This document shows positions 1-5,301 of a DNA stretch of 8,029 nucleotides, in pieces. The translations under genes were made by a program, and so were the position numbers. The stretch comes from Nitrospiraceae bacterium (GTDB taxonomy: Bacteria; Nitrospirota; Nitrospiria; Nitrospirales; UBA8639): NCBI GenBank assembly GCA_003523945.1, contig DOFS01000524.1:1-8029 (forward strand), read 5' to 3'. Each line of letters begins with the position of its first letter. Within the stretch, counting starts at the first letter, position 1. The notes under the pieces are model-generated. The model did no database searches. It was not told the origin of the DNA and saw only the letters and a program-made list of their open reading frames with translations.

Positions 1-39
1 TCCTTTTATGACACGAGGCCCGGCTCATTCCTTCTTCGA

Positions 40-171
40 TTACGCCACTTTTCTCTTTTGGTGGAGGAAGCCGGGTTTTTGGGCAGTATCCTCTTTGTAG
101 GAGGCCCATATGGCGGCTCCCCACATCAGAAACATGAGCGTAAGCATTGCGATGATGGCCTCACCTAACAT
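40..171 (-). CDS. Small single-span membrane protein, 43 aa
   Basis: I do not recognise a family. The frame opens at an ATG whose A is base 171 and ends in TAA at 40-42. AAGGAGG (178-184 on the complement) lies 6 nt upstream, an excellent ribosome binding site and the main reason to believe so short a gene. Residues 4-24 form one hydrophobic segment rich in Ala, Ile, Leu and Met with two Trp (W17, W22) near its end. A charged tail follows (YKED, then a Lys/Arg/His-rich C-terminus, HQKRKV). A short acidic N-terminus, one span and a basic tail resemble small accessory subunits of membrane complexes in general shape, but no sequence match supports naming one. It is the most distal of the minus-strand genes here, about 150 nt downstream of the coiled-coil protein gene. 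Its role is unknown; that it is a translated gene is likely but not certain. Confidence 0.65.
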   Translation of the reverse strand: MLGEAIIAMLTLMFLMWGAAIWASYKEDTAQKPGFLHQKRKVA

Positions 172-325
172 GCTATTCCTCCTTTCGCTTAAGGTGAAAA
201 TTTAAGAATTTCCCCTTTCCTCACCTGGTATGTCATCCCGGTTTTCAATCATTTCTCACCACATACCCGCCTACGAAAAGTTTTACTTTCACCTCCAATG
301 AGGCAATTCATTAATTCTGTGTTAA
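172..325. other. Intergenic leader with nested inverted repeat
   Basis: This is the AT-rich gap between the 156-aa and 43-aa genes, both on the minus strand. A nested inverted repeat occupies 192-226: AGGTGA at 192-197 pairs with TCACCT at 221-226, and inside it AAATT (198-202) pairs with AATTT (207-211). It sits just upstream of the ribosome binding site of the 43-aa gene and could be a leader structure or operator. A second GGAGGTG-like sequence reads on the minus strand near 290-297 but no useful ORF follows it. I see no convincing promoter. Confidence 0.4.
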
Positions 326-796
326 TCATGAGACACTCTCATGGTGGGGCGGTGAAGGAGAATGATCTCCTGATGTACTGGAAGTTGCTTCAAAATCAGA
401 GGTATTCTCCAGAGCCCCCTTTTCAACTTGAGTCAGCCTTGTGGCCTCCGTACGATGCCAGGCCACAATTTTCCGAATGTTTGAAATCTTCTTTTCGGAG
501 GTTCCAATTAATAATTTCAGCCCGTTCCGTCGAAACCCCTTCGTGTCCAGATAAGGCTTCTCATTATATCTGGCAACATCCTGCTTCAATTCTGAAACCT
601 GAGCCTCTAAGCGCTCTATTTCCTTTTCGAGATTTTGAGCTTTGGTCAGGTGATCTTCGGCAGTCTTTGCCGTATTGAAATGTAAACCGATAGAGTCAGG
701 ATTCATGGGTGAAATCGCGGTATTCGCATTAGATGCCCCAACCCATCCAAATAAAAAGCAAAAGATTGTTACGACTACTATCATGCGGTATTTCAT
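326..796 (-). CDS. Secreted coiled-coil protein, 156 aa
   Basis: No named family is recognised. The start (ATG, A at 796) is set by a strong GGGAGGTG ribosome binding site (801-808) 6 nt away. Residues 1-24 are a classic Sec signal peptide: basic MKYR, hydrophobic core VVVTIFCFLFGWVG, then SNA as a likely cleavage site after A24, so the mature protein should be periplasmic. Residues 43-78 are rich in Glu, Lys, Leu and Ala with heptad-like spacing and predict a coiled coil. A second helical, Lys/Glu-rich stretch covers about 100-122, ending in AWHRTEA. The two are joined by a Pro/Tyr/Gly linker (PYLDTKGF). The C-terminal 30 residues are low complexity (Ser, Thr, Pro, His). This layout, two helices with Ala/His-rich repeats after a signal peptide, is like orphan periplasmic helical proteins I associate with Nitrospira-type genomes; that is inference. 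A structural or stress-related envelope role is possible. Confidence 0.8.
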   Translation of the reverse strand: MKYRMIVVVTIFCFLFGWVGASNANTAISPMNPDSIGLHFNTAKTAEDHLTKAQNLEKEIERLEAQVSELKQDVARYNEKPYLDTKGFRRNGLKLLIGTSEKKISNIRKIVAWHRTEATRLTQVEKGALENTSDFEATSSTSGDHSPSPPHHESVS

Positions 797-909
797 GGTT
801 CACCTCCCTTGCTTGAATGGAGCAGGTATATACTCAAGTTAATGGGCCAATGCCCGGTTGCCTTTCTTCATGATTGTGACTGTGATTGTAGTATTTCTTT
901 CCCTAATTC

Positions 910-938
910 AAGATAAGCCCTGAAAGTCATATAGGCAA
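910..938 (-). promoter_or_regulatory. Candidate sigma-70 promoter for the coiled-coil gene
   Basis: On the minus strand TTGCCT (933-938) and TATCTT (910-915) are separated by 17 nt. Each differs from consensus by two bases. The pair is about 115 nt upstream of the 156-aa gene start, and A-rich repeats lie directly upstream of the -35 box. Unverified; the A+T-rich context makes chance matches easy. Confidence 0.35.
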
Positions 939-975
939 ATTGAAAAAACTTTCAATCAGAATTGAAAAAATCAAT
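939..975. repeat. Two A-rich ATTGAAAAAA repeats, each part of an inverted repeat
   Basis: ATTGAAAAAA occurs at 939-948 and again at 961-970, a spacing of 22 bp, about two helical turns. Each copy also forms a small inverted repeat: ATTGAAA/TTTCAAT (939-945 and 950-956, 4-nt loop) and ATTGA/TCAAT (961-965 and 971-975, 5-nt loop). They abut the candidate -35 box at 933-938 on its upstream side. An UP-element or a regulator binding site is possible. Confidence 0.5.
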
Positions 976-1181
976 CCATGCTTCGCATACATGGCCGTTT
1001 AAGTATTTCGGCAATATCAGGCCTCCCCTTTTTGGAATTACCGAAAAGGAATTAAAGGAGACAGTCAGATCTCTGACGAGAGTGGAGGATTTTTGGGTGG
1101 GGACAAACCTAAAGATGTAATCATGCCATAATGCCCGTTGATGCCGGAAAAGGAATGCCAGGGGGACCCTGTTTGCGATTT

Positions 1182-1213
1182 CCGGCAGTTGGCGTTGTTT
1201 GGCCAACCGCCGG
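1182..1213 (-). terminator. Strong hairpin after hsp20, no U-tract
   Basis: CCGGCAGTTGGC (1182-1193) pairs with GCCAACCGCCGG (1202-1213) around an 8-nt loop. The 12-bp stem is interrupted only by one pair that is not Watson-Crick (a G-U wobble in the minus-strand transcript). It begins 30 nt after the hsp20 stop codon. No run of T follows in either direction, so it is not a textbook intrinsic terminator; it may end transcription with Rho or protect the 3' end of the mRNA. Confidence 0.5.
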
Positions 1214-1242
1214 GGCACAAGCTGAACCAGGGGAGAAAAACC

Positions 1243-1779
1243 TTACGTTATGGCAATTTTTCGTACAGCCGGTTTTGCGGCGGGATCTTTCGCGATAGTG
1301 ATGGTCAAGACGCCATTCTTGAATTTTGCCTCAACGTTATTTTCATCCGCATCCGTTGGAAGAGACAGCATCCGTTGAAACGAGCCGTACGAACGTTCGA
1401 CCCGATGAAAATGTTTATTCCTGTCTTCTTGTTCAGACCGCTTTTCGCCTTGAATCATCAAGGTGCCATCCGCGAGCGTCAGGTGAATGTCCTTCTCAGC
1501 AACGCCTGGCACCTCCAACGTAATGGTGTACTCCTTTTCTCCTTCCCCAATATCCACCTGAGGTAGTATCAAACCACTTCCCCGACCTCCGTTTTCCCTT
1601 CCTCCCGCCCATAGAGGGAATTCTTGGAAGACGTTGTCAAACAGTTGATCAAGGTCACGATGGAACCGAGCCAGTGGATGGTCAAGAGACCTGGATACGT
1701 GTTGACCTCGCGCTGATTGAGATTGTTCTTCTTCTTTTTTGAACCAATTCCAGGGAGTAAGAAGATTTTTGAGTTCCAT
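1243..1779 (-). CDS. hsp20: Hsp20 small heat-shock protein (alpha-crystallin domain)
   Basis: This is an ATP-independent holdase chaperone that binds unfolding proteins in the cytoplasm and forms oligomers. The 178-aa length is typical. An N-terminal variable region (1-70) is Gln/Arg/Gly-rich and includes FHRDLDQLFDNVF, the usual helical start of the family. The alpha-crystallin domain spans about 72-165, with PQVDIGEGEKEYTITLEVPG, the RSYGSFQR segment and the signature AKFKNGVLTI (151-160). The C-terminal IAI (175-177) is the I-x-I anchor used in oligomer assembly, so the protein appears intact. The start is fixed by AAGGAGG (1788-1794 on the complement), 8 nt upstream. A candidate sigma-70 promoter lies about 130 nt upstream; I saw neither a CIRCE element nor a sigma-32 consensus. 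It is divergent from the 55-aa membrane protein gene. Confidence 0.97.
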   Translation of the reverse strand: MELKNLLTPWNWFKKEEEQSQSARGQHVSRSLDHPLARFHRDLDQLFDNVFQEFPLWAGGRENGGRGSGLILPQVDIGEGEKEYTITLEVPGVAEKDIHLTLADGTLMIQGEKRSEQEDRNKHFHRVERSYGSFQRMLSLPTDADENNVEAKFKNGVLTITIAKDPAAKPAVRKIAIT

Positions 1780-1908
1780 GATGTAGTCCTCCTTTTGTCT
1801 GAATAATTTGAATGAAAAGAAGGGATTCCATGACCTCTGCCCCGTTTGTGGGAATCCAGTAATAAATGATCGGCCATGTTTTCGTTCTTCACTAACACCA
1901 TCCTTTAT

Positions 1909-1936
1909 ATAATAGAGCTAATTCATCTTTTGACAA
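1909..1936 (-). promoter_or_regulatory. Candidate promoter for hsp20
   Basis: On the minus strand TTGTCA (1931-1936) is followed after 16 nt by TATTAT (1909-1914), one or two mismatches from each consensus hexamer. A TTGACT lies directly upstream (1937-1942) but is too far from the -10 box. This would give an hsp20 leader of roughly 120 nt. Confidence 0.4.
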
Positions 1937-1940
1937 AGTC

Positions 1941-1991
1941 AAGCCGGCTGAGCGAAGAGAGGAGGCTACCAGTCCCACCAAGCCGGTTGAG
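1941..1991. repeat. 12-bp direct repeat AAGCCGG(C/T)TGAG, two copies
   Basis: AAGCCGGCTGAG at 1941-1952 and AAGCCGGTTGAG at 1980-1991 differ by one base and start 39 bp apart. The left copy is next to the candidate hsp20 -35 box; the right copy runs into the hairpin ahead of the plus-strand TTGACA. Position between two outward promoters suggests a shared operator. Inference only. Confidence 0.5.
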
Positions 1992-2045
1992 GGGTAGGCC
2001 GGGCCGGTTCTACCCTCTTGACATTTTTGGTCCTGAAATTATTTG
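1989..2045 (+). promoter_or_regulatory. Hairpin plus TTGACA, candidate promoter of 55-aa gene
   Basis: GAGGGGTAG (1989-1997) pairs with CTACCCTC (2010-2017) with one bulged G, and the second arm touches a perfect -35 hexamer TTGACA at 2018-2023. The -10 side is poor: TATTTG at 2040-2045 after 16 nt is the best candidate. The inverted repeat could be an activator or repressor site overlapping the -35 region. Confidence 0.35.
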
Positions 2046-2104
2046 AAAAGCAGCAGAAAAAATGATTCAAAATTTACTCTGAATAATGAGAGGAGGTGAA
2101 TGCT

Positions 2105-2272
2105 ATGGGTGCCATTGTTGAAGGCGTGATCGCCATCATGGGATTAACGGCGGGTGTGATAGTAGCCCTTACGGCTCTTTTTGTTGGAGATGCTCCAAGT
2201 TCAACGGAGTTGGACGGGTCCTATCAAAACTCCCGTATCATTCGCCATGGTGATGAGCGGGTAGCTGCGTGA
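2105..2272 (+). CDS. Small membrane protein, 55 aa
   Basis: The family is not recognised. ATG at 2105 follows AGGAGG (2091-2096) by 8 nt, a very strong ribosome binding site, and the frame ends in TGA at 2270-2272, 13 nt before a clean terminator hairpin. Residues 4-28 form one long hydrophobic helix rich in Ile, Val, Ala and Gly with a single buried Glu (E6). The hydrophilic remainder (29-55) is mixed charge and contains IIRHGDERV. The protein would sit in the inner membrane with one span, or be a secreted protein with an uncleaved anchor. Ribosome binding site, frame and terminator together make this a convincing short gene despite the unknown role. Confidence 0.75.
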   Translation: MGAIVEGVIAIMGLTAGVIVALTALFVGDAPSSTELDGSYQNSRIIRHGDERVAA

Positions 2273-2285
2273 CATCGAGTTTCCG

Positions 2286-2312
2286 AGGCCCGTTGATGAA
2301 CGGGCCTTTGTT
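2286..2312 (+). terminator. Intrinsic terminator-like hairpin after the 55-aa gene
   Basis: AGGCCCGTT (2286-2294) and AACGGGCCT (2299-2307) form a perfect 9-bp GC-rich stem with a 4-nt GATG loop, followed by the short, imperfect T-rich tail TTGTT. It separates the 55-aa gene from the 109-aa gene, implying mostly separate transcription. Confidence 0.75.
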
Positions 2313-2372
2313 GACTTCATATTTCCTCGCTCCTGTTCCTGCTTGGGCCAAGAGAGAAAGGAGGATTTCAGT

Positions 2373-2702
2373 ATGAAAAGAATTTTGGTCGTTGCAATAG
2401 CGGTTATCAATCTGTTGCTGATTGGGTCACTGGCGTTGGGAAATCCAGGCTTACTCCCGAAGCATCCGGGCTATCCCATGGGTAATTTTAAAGACCCTGT
2501 CTTAGGCGTGTCGACGGCGAATGATCCAGGAGAAACCCAACCATCACCGCAAGAGGCCTTGAAACAAGCGGCAGCGTTTCATGATGCTCATGCCATCAAC
2601 CCCATGAATGAGATTCGACCAAATGTGGTGTATGATGAGCCGAACATGATGACGTCTGTATCTACTACGAACCAAAAGAGTGATGGGAACGAAAAGAAGT
2701 AG
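2373..2702 (+). CDS. Secreted hypothetical protein, 109 aa
   Basis: No known domain. The start at 2373 is chosen over an in-frame upstream ATG at 2343 because AGGAGG lies 8 nt before it and because translation then begins with a proper signal peptide: MKR, a hydrophobic core (ILVVAIAVINLLLIGSLAL) and a likely cleavage near ALG (residues 21-23). The mature part (about 86 residues) is Pro-, Asn- and Met-rich and hydrophilic, with HPGYPMGNF, a short helix around EALKQAAAFHDAHA (61-74), NPMNEIRPNVVYDEPN (76-91) and a Ser/Thr/Lys tail. No Cys is present, so no lipobox or disulfide. Likely periplasmic or outer-face; function unknown. A TTGACT at 2311-2316 sits just after the preceding terminator but has no good -10. 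The gene ends before a strong terminator. Confidence 0.8.
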   Translation: MKRILVVAIAVINLLLIGSLALGNPGLLPKHPGYPMGNFKDPVLGVSTANDPGETQPSPQEALKQAAAFHDAHAINPMNEIRPNVVYDEPNMMTSVSTTNQKSDGNEKK

Positions 2703-3029
2703 AAGTTATTTGAAACATCAGGATTAACCAGGCAATCACCAACTTGGTGCCAGGAACAGGGGAAATTATTCATAGAGGGGATTCTTTGATCCCCTCTTTT
2801 TTTCTGGGCTTACCCAAGAAATTCTTCACGGATGGCGAGCCTGACCATTTGCAAGCACAAGCAATAGATGAAATGACCTGCTGCTGATGATGGCGGGATG
2901 ATTGCCAGTGGGGGATTTTTCATATGGCTTTCCCTTCCCGATTGGGTAGGATGGCAAAAAATCAAGATCGGGACAAACACGGAATACATCATCCGGTGTC
3001 TGTAACAGGAAAAGTCGGAGGGTTTCCTG
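2703..3029. other. Convergent intergenic region
   Basis: This gap separates the plus-strand 109-aa gene from the minus-strand nucleotidyltransferase gene. It contains a short inverted repeat (CACCAA/TTGGTG near 2737-2749), the terminator at 2774-2803, and most of the 12-bp inverted repeat at 3001-3034. Between 2804 and 3000 I see no convincing gene; a 37-codon minus-strand frame (2810-2923) is too weak to call. Confidence 0.5.
2774..2803 (+). terminator. Canonical intrinsic terminator after 109-aa gene
   Basis: AGAGGGGAT (2774-2782) and ATCCCCTCT (2789-2797) form a perfect 9-bp stem with a 6-nt loop, and T runs to 2803, giving seven consecutive T. It is the clearest terminator in the window and acts on the plus strand. 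Confidence 0.92.
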
Positions 3030-3034
3030 TTACA
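3001..3034. repeat. Perfect 12-bp inverted repeat across a stop codon
   Basis: TGTAACAGGAAA (3001-3012) and TTTCCTGTTACA (3023-3034) pair perfectly around a 10-nt spacer. The right arm covers the TAA stop (3030-3032) of the nucleotidyltransferase. There is no U-tract on either strand. It may act as a factor-dependent terminator or mRNA 3' stabiliser, or be a protein-binding site. Confidence 0.7.
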
Positions 3035-3716
3035 GGGAAAGAAAGGCCCGCCGAATGGCCACCAGAAAGTCATTAATGCGTGGCAGATCGCTTGTATTCC
3101 GGCATTTAGCAAGTAATTGCTGTGCCTGCTCGGTGAGTTCTTCCCCCCAATTCATTACGTCTCCTAAACGGTACTTCCCATTTTTAATGTGAGTCAGGCG
3201 TTCCCCTGCCGGCGTGTCTGCAATGCGGATGTGAAAATTCCCTGCTTTGAGCAATTCACAGAGGTTGTAGAGAACCCGGATATAGGCTGCGGCATACTTG
3301 GCGGGACGGCCATCTTTTTTATCCAGCAATTTGGTGCGTTGGTTGTTGGCATAGTTGGTAAAGGCTTCAAAGGCTTTGTGTGGCGACCATAATGCCGGCA
3401 AAAGCTGGCGCAGTTGTTCTCCCCATGGATCGGCCGTGATGACGGGGGCCAGCAACGTCTCAAGAATAAGCGGATGGCCCTGTGTCCCCAGTAGAAGAAA
3501 TTGTCCGATCTCCCAGGCTGTTTCATCACCATCGCCTTTAGTCCACCGCGAACCGGGATATTTAAATCCCAACTGAAACAATTCCTCAGTCGGGATAACA
3601 TACACCCGGCGGTAATCCCGGTCGCTTTGCTCGGAAGCCAGCCCATGGGCATGGGACCCCACGAGAACGTTGAGGATCGTATGCGTCCGATCGTTCGGCT
3701 GAGTATGCATGCCCAT
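3030..3716 (-). CDS. Stand-alone nucleotidyltransferase, RlaP/PF10127-like
   Basis: This is a predicted nucleotidyltransferase of the polymerase-beta fold family named after RNA-ligase-associated RlaP; its substrate is unknown. In the 228-aa product, ILNVLVGSHAHGLASEQSDRDYR (14-36) carries the family signature: G20-S21, then S31-D32-x-D34, the two metal-binding Asp. E66 in DETAWEIGQFL is a candidate further acidic residue. The helix around 138-165 (KYAAAYIRVLYNLCELLKAG) matches the conserved C-terminal helix with K140 and R148. ATG at 3716 is chosen because GGAG (3728-3731 on the complement) is 11 nt upstream and the frame further up overlaps the preceding gene; M at 3710 is an alternative. 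It begins 19 nt after the stop of the DUF4010 gene, so the two are probably cotranscribed. No RNA ligase gene is visible. Confidence 0.85.
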   Translation of the reverse strand: MGMHTQPNDRTHTILNVLVGSHAHGLASEQSDRDYRRVYVIPTEELFQLGFKYPGSRWTKGDGDETAWEIGQFLLLGTQGHPLILETLLAPVITADPWGEQLRQLLPALWSPHKAFEAFTNYANNQRTKLLDKKDGRPAKYAAAYIRVLYNLCELLKAGNFHIRIADTPAGERLTHIKNGKYRLGDVMNWGEELTEQAQQLLAKCRNTSDLPRINDFLVAIRRAFLSL

Positions 3717-3735
3717 TATTATCCAATCTCCACAA

Positions 3736-5031
3736 TTAAGGATGCGTGAAACCAAAGACGACCAGAATGACACTGCCGGTTGCCAGAATGGCGAGCATTC
3801 CGGGCGCCACATATCTCATGAGCGGTTTTCCTCCAAACCAGCCTGCCATTAAAATTTTCACAATCGTATTTGTCATAGCCGCGAGGGTGATGGCTGTGGC
3901 GGCTGTCCAGGCCAGCAGTCCATCCTGGTGTAATCGAACGATTGACAGCATGATGGCATCGACGTCGGTGGTGCCGGCCAACAGACTGGACGCATATAAC
4001 CCTTGATCGCCCAGGTAGGTTTGGGCGGCCTTCGAGATGAACAGGACTCCGGCATACAATACACCAAATCCCAGGGCCGGACGTAATTCAAATGGATTGC
4101 GATGGGAGATGTCCGGCCCATCCGCCGGTGTGCGTTGCGCTTGGCCATATAAGATGAAACTCATGATATACCCGCAGAGAGCCATGCCCCCCAACGGCGC
4201 AAGAAGCATCAGGAACAGATCCGGTTGCAGGAGGCTCACGATGACCAGCATCCTGGCAAACATGGTGCTGGATGCCCCAAGAATAGCCAATGCTCCCGGC
4301 AGGGCCAGACGGGGGTGTTCCCCCGTTTGAGTGGCCATGCTGATGGTCACGGCAGTGGAGGAGACGAAACCTCCCACGATGCCCGTCGTGGCCAGGCCTT
4401 TATTGGATCCGATGATGCGGGTGCAGAGATATCCCAAAAAACTGACCCCCGCAATGAGCACGACCATGATGCCGGTATGGAAAGGGTTAAGAACATCCAG
4501 AGGCCCGAAGGTGCGGTTGGGAAGGAGAGGCAGGACGACGAGGGCTAAAATGACAAATTTGGCAGTCGCGTAGATATCCGCATCGGATACCTGTTGCACA
4601 ACATGATGCAGTCGTTCTTTTAACGACAACAAGGCCATGACGACCCCCGCACTTCCGACGATGAGGAGATACCGGTGGGGAGCATCAAGCGGGAGGGCAG
4701 GGAGTAGTGCGAGAACTCCCAGGAGAAATGTGATCAAGGCTGCGAGTGGAGTAATGATCCCCGGTGGATCCTTTCGACCCCATTCCTTGTCATATGCCAC
4801 AGCCAGGAGGGCTCCAATGATCAGGAGTGAAGCAATAATGGGCCACACGCCAAGGACTTGGGAGATAAACGCCGACATGGCTCCGGCAAGGGCAATTAAG
4901 GGGAAGGTCCGTACGCCGCCGATCCCGATTTTGCGCTCTGCGCCCAGATCCTGTTGACGTTCCAAGCCGATCAGGGCCCCTGCAGCGAGGGCTACCAGAA
5001 AACCGAGAAAGGATTCTTCGATGGTCATCAT
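3736..5031 (-). CDS. MgtC/SapB N-terminal + DUF4010 membrane protein
   Basis: This is a multi-pass inner-membrane protein, 431 aa from the chosen start. The N-terminal part has the MgtC-type motif LVALAAGALIGLERQ followed by GIGGVRTFPLIALAGA. The C-terminal half carries DUF4010 hallmarks: GGFVSSTAVTISMA, FARMLVIVSLL and AGTTDVDAIMLSIV. I count about eleven to thirteen hydrophobic segments. MgtC relatives are tied to survival at low Mg2+ and in acid, but the transported substrate, if any, is unknown, so ion transport is only inference. The start is uncertain: ATG-ATG at 5031/5028 lacks a ribosome binding site, as does an ATG at 5085 that directly follows an in-frame TAG; 5031 gives a usual MgtC N-terminus. 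The nucleotidyltransferase gene follows after 19 nt. Confidence 0.88.
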   Translation of the reverse strand: MMTIEESFLGFLVALAAGALIGLERQQDLGAERKIGIGGVRTFPLIALAGAMSAFISQVLGVWPIIASLLIIGALLAVAYDKEWGRKDPPGIITPLAALITFLLGVLALLPALPLDAPHRYLLIVGSAGVVMALLSLKERLHHVVQQVSDADIYATAKFVILALVVLPLLPNRTFGPLDVLNPFHTGIMVVLIAGVSFLGYLCTRIIGSNKGLATTGIVGGFVSSTAVTISMATQTGEHPRLALPGALAILGASSTMFARMLVIVSLLQPDLFLMLLAPLGGMALCGYIMSFILYGQAQRTPADGPDISHRNPFELRPALGFGVLYAGVLFISKAAQTYLGDQGLYASSLLAGTTDVDAIMLSIVRLHQDGLLAWTAATAITLAAMTNTIVKILMAGWFGGKPLMRYVAPGMLAILATGSVILVVFGFTHP

Positions 5032-5135
5032 GGTCAGGTCGTATTGAAACAGGCAGTTAAGGGACAAAAAATGAGAACCATTCATCTATCGGCTGTTCAC
5101 CCAATACTCCCCCAATATGACGTGAGAAGCAAGAA

Positions 5136-5158
5136 CCAGGCTCATAGAACAGGCCTGG
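5136..5158 (-). repeat. Short hairpin in DUF4010 leader
   Basis: CCAGGC (5136-5141) and GCCTGG (5153-5158) pair perfectly with an 11-nt loop. It lies upstream of the membrane-protein gene on the minus strand. Confidence 0.35.
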
Positions 5159-5195
5159 GCGATCATGAAAATGGATCTCGAAAAATTGTCCGACA

Positions 5196-5218
5196 CCGGC
5201 GAACCCTTTCCCCGCCGG
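5196..5218 (-). repeat. Second short hairpin in DUF4010 leader
   Basis: CCGGCG (5196-5201) and CGCCGG (5213-5218) pair perfectly with an 11-nt loop, the same geometry as the hairpin at 5136-5158. Together they could structure the 5' leader of the membrane-protein operon. Confidence 0.35.
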
Positions 5219-5301
5219 AATAGGATTATTTCTAATTGGCATTCACGGAAAATAAAAAAATAAGAAAACGCAGATCCTAGTGCCTGGTCGGATGGAAGAA
5301 T

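Larger units (their letters stand above)
797..1242. other. Intergenic region downstream of hsp20
   Basis: This 446-bp gap lies between two minus-strand genes. It holds a strong hairpin at 1182-1213 just after hsp20, a pair of A-rich repeats at 939-975 and a promoter-like pair at 910-938. A frame open on the minus strand (952-1218) starts at GTG without a ribosome binding site, runs through the hairpin and resembles nothing I know, so I do not call it a gene. I see nothing else between about 976 and 1180. Confidence 0.5.
1780..2104. other. Divergent control region between hsp20 and 55-aa gene
   Basis: This 325-bp stretch has no credible gene and serves two genes pointing outward. It contains a minus-strand promoter-like pair (1909-1936), two copies of a 12-bp direct repeat (1941-1991), a hairpin (1989-2017) and a perfect TTGACA (2018-2023) for the plus strand. 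The remaining 5' leader of hsp20 (about 1795-1900) is AT-rich with nothing I can name. Confidence 0.5.

Noticed and set aside
1..28. Possible start (ATG at 28, minus strand) of a gene running off the left edge
   Set aside because: Only nine codons are visible and GGA directly abuts the ATG, so spacing is wrong for a ribosome binding site.
240..297. GGAGGTG-like site on the minus strand followed by a short frame
   Set aside because: In-frame stops come within about 16 codons of every ATG or GTG nearby.
952..1218. 88-codon minus-strand frame downstream of hsp20
   Set aside because: It starts at GTG with no ribosome binding site, runs through a strong hairpin, ends in the A-rich repeat region and has no recognisable sequence features.
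1569..1901. 110-codon frame overlapping hsp20 on the same strand
   Set aside because: Most of it lies inside hsp20 in another frame, and its upstream part is AT-rich leader sequence.
2343..2372. Upstream ATG of the 109-aa secreted protein
   Set aside because: The ten added residues cover the ribosome binding site and would mask the signal peptide.
2810..2923. 37-codon minus-strand frame with a purine-rich AAGGGA upstream
   Set aside because: The ribosome binding site is only fair, the composition is unconvincing and nothing in the context supports it.
5041..5085. Longer N-terminus for the DUF4010 protein beginning at 5085
   Set aside because: The ATG follows directly on an in-frame TAG, has no ribosome binding site at usable distance, and the added residues do not look like MgtC sequence. 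It is not fully excluded.
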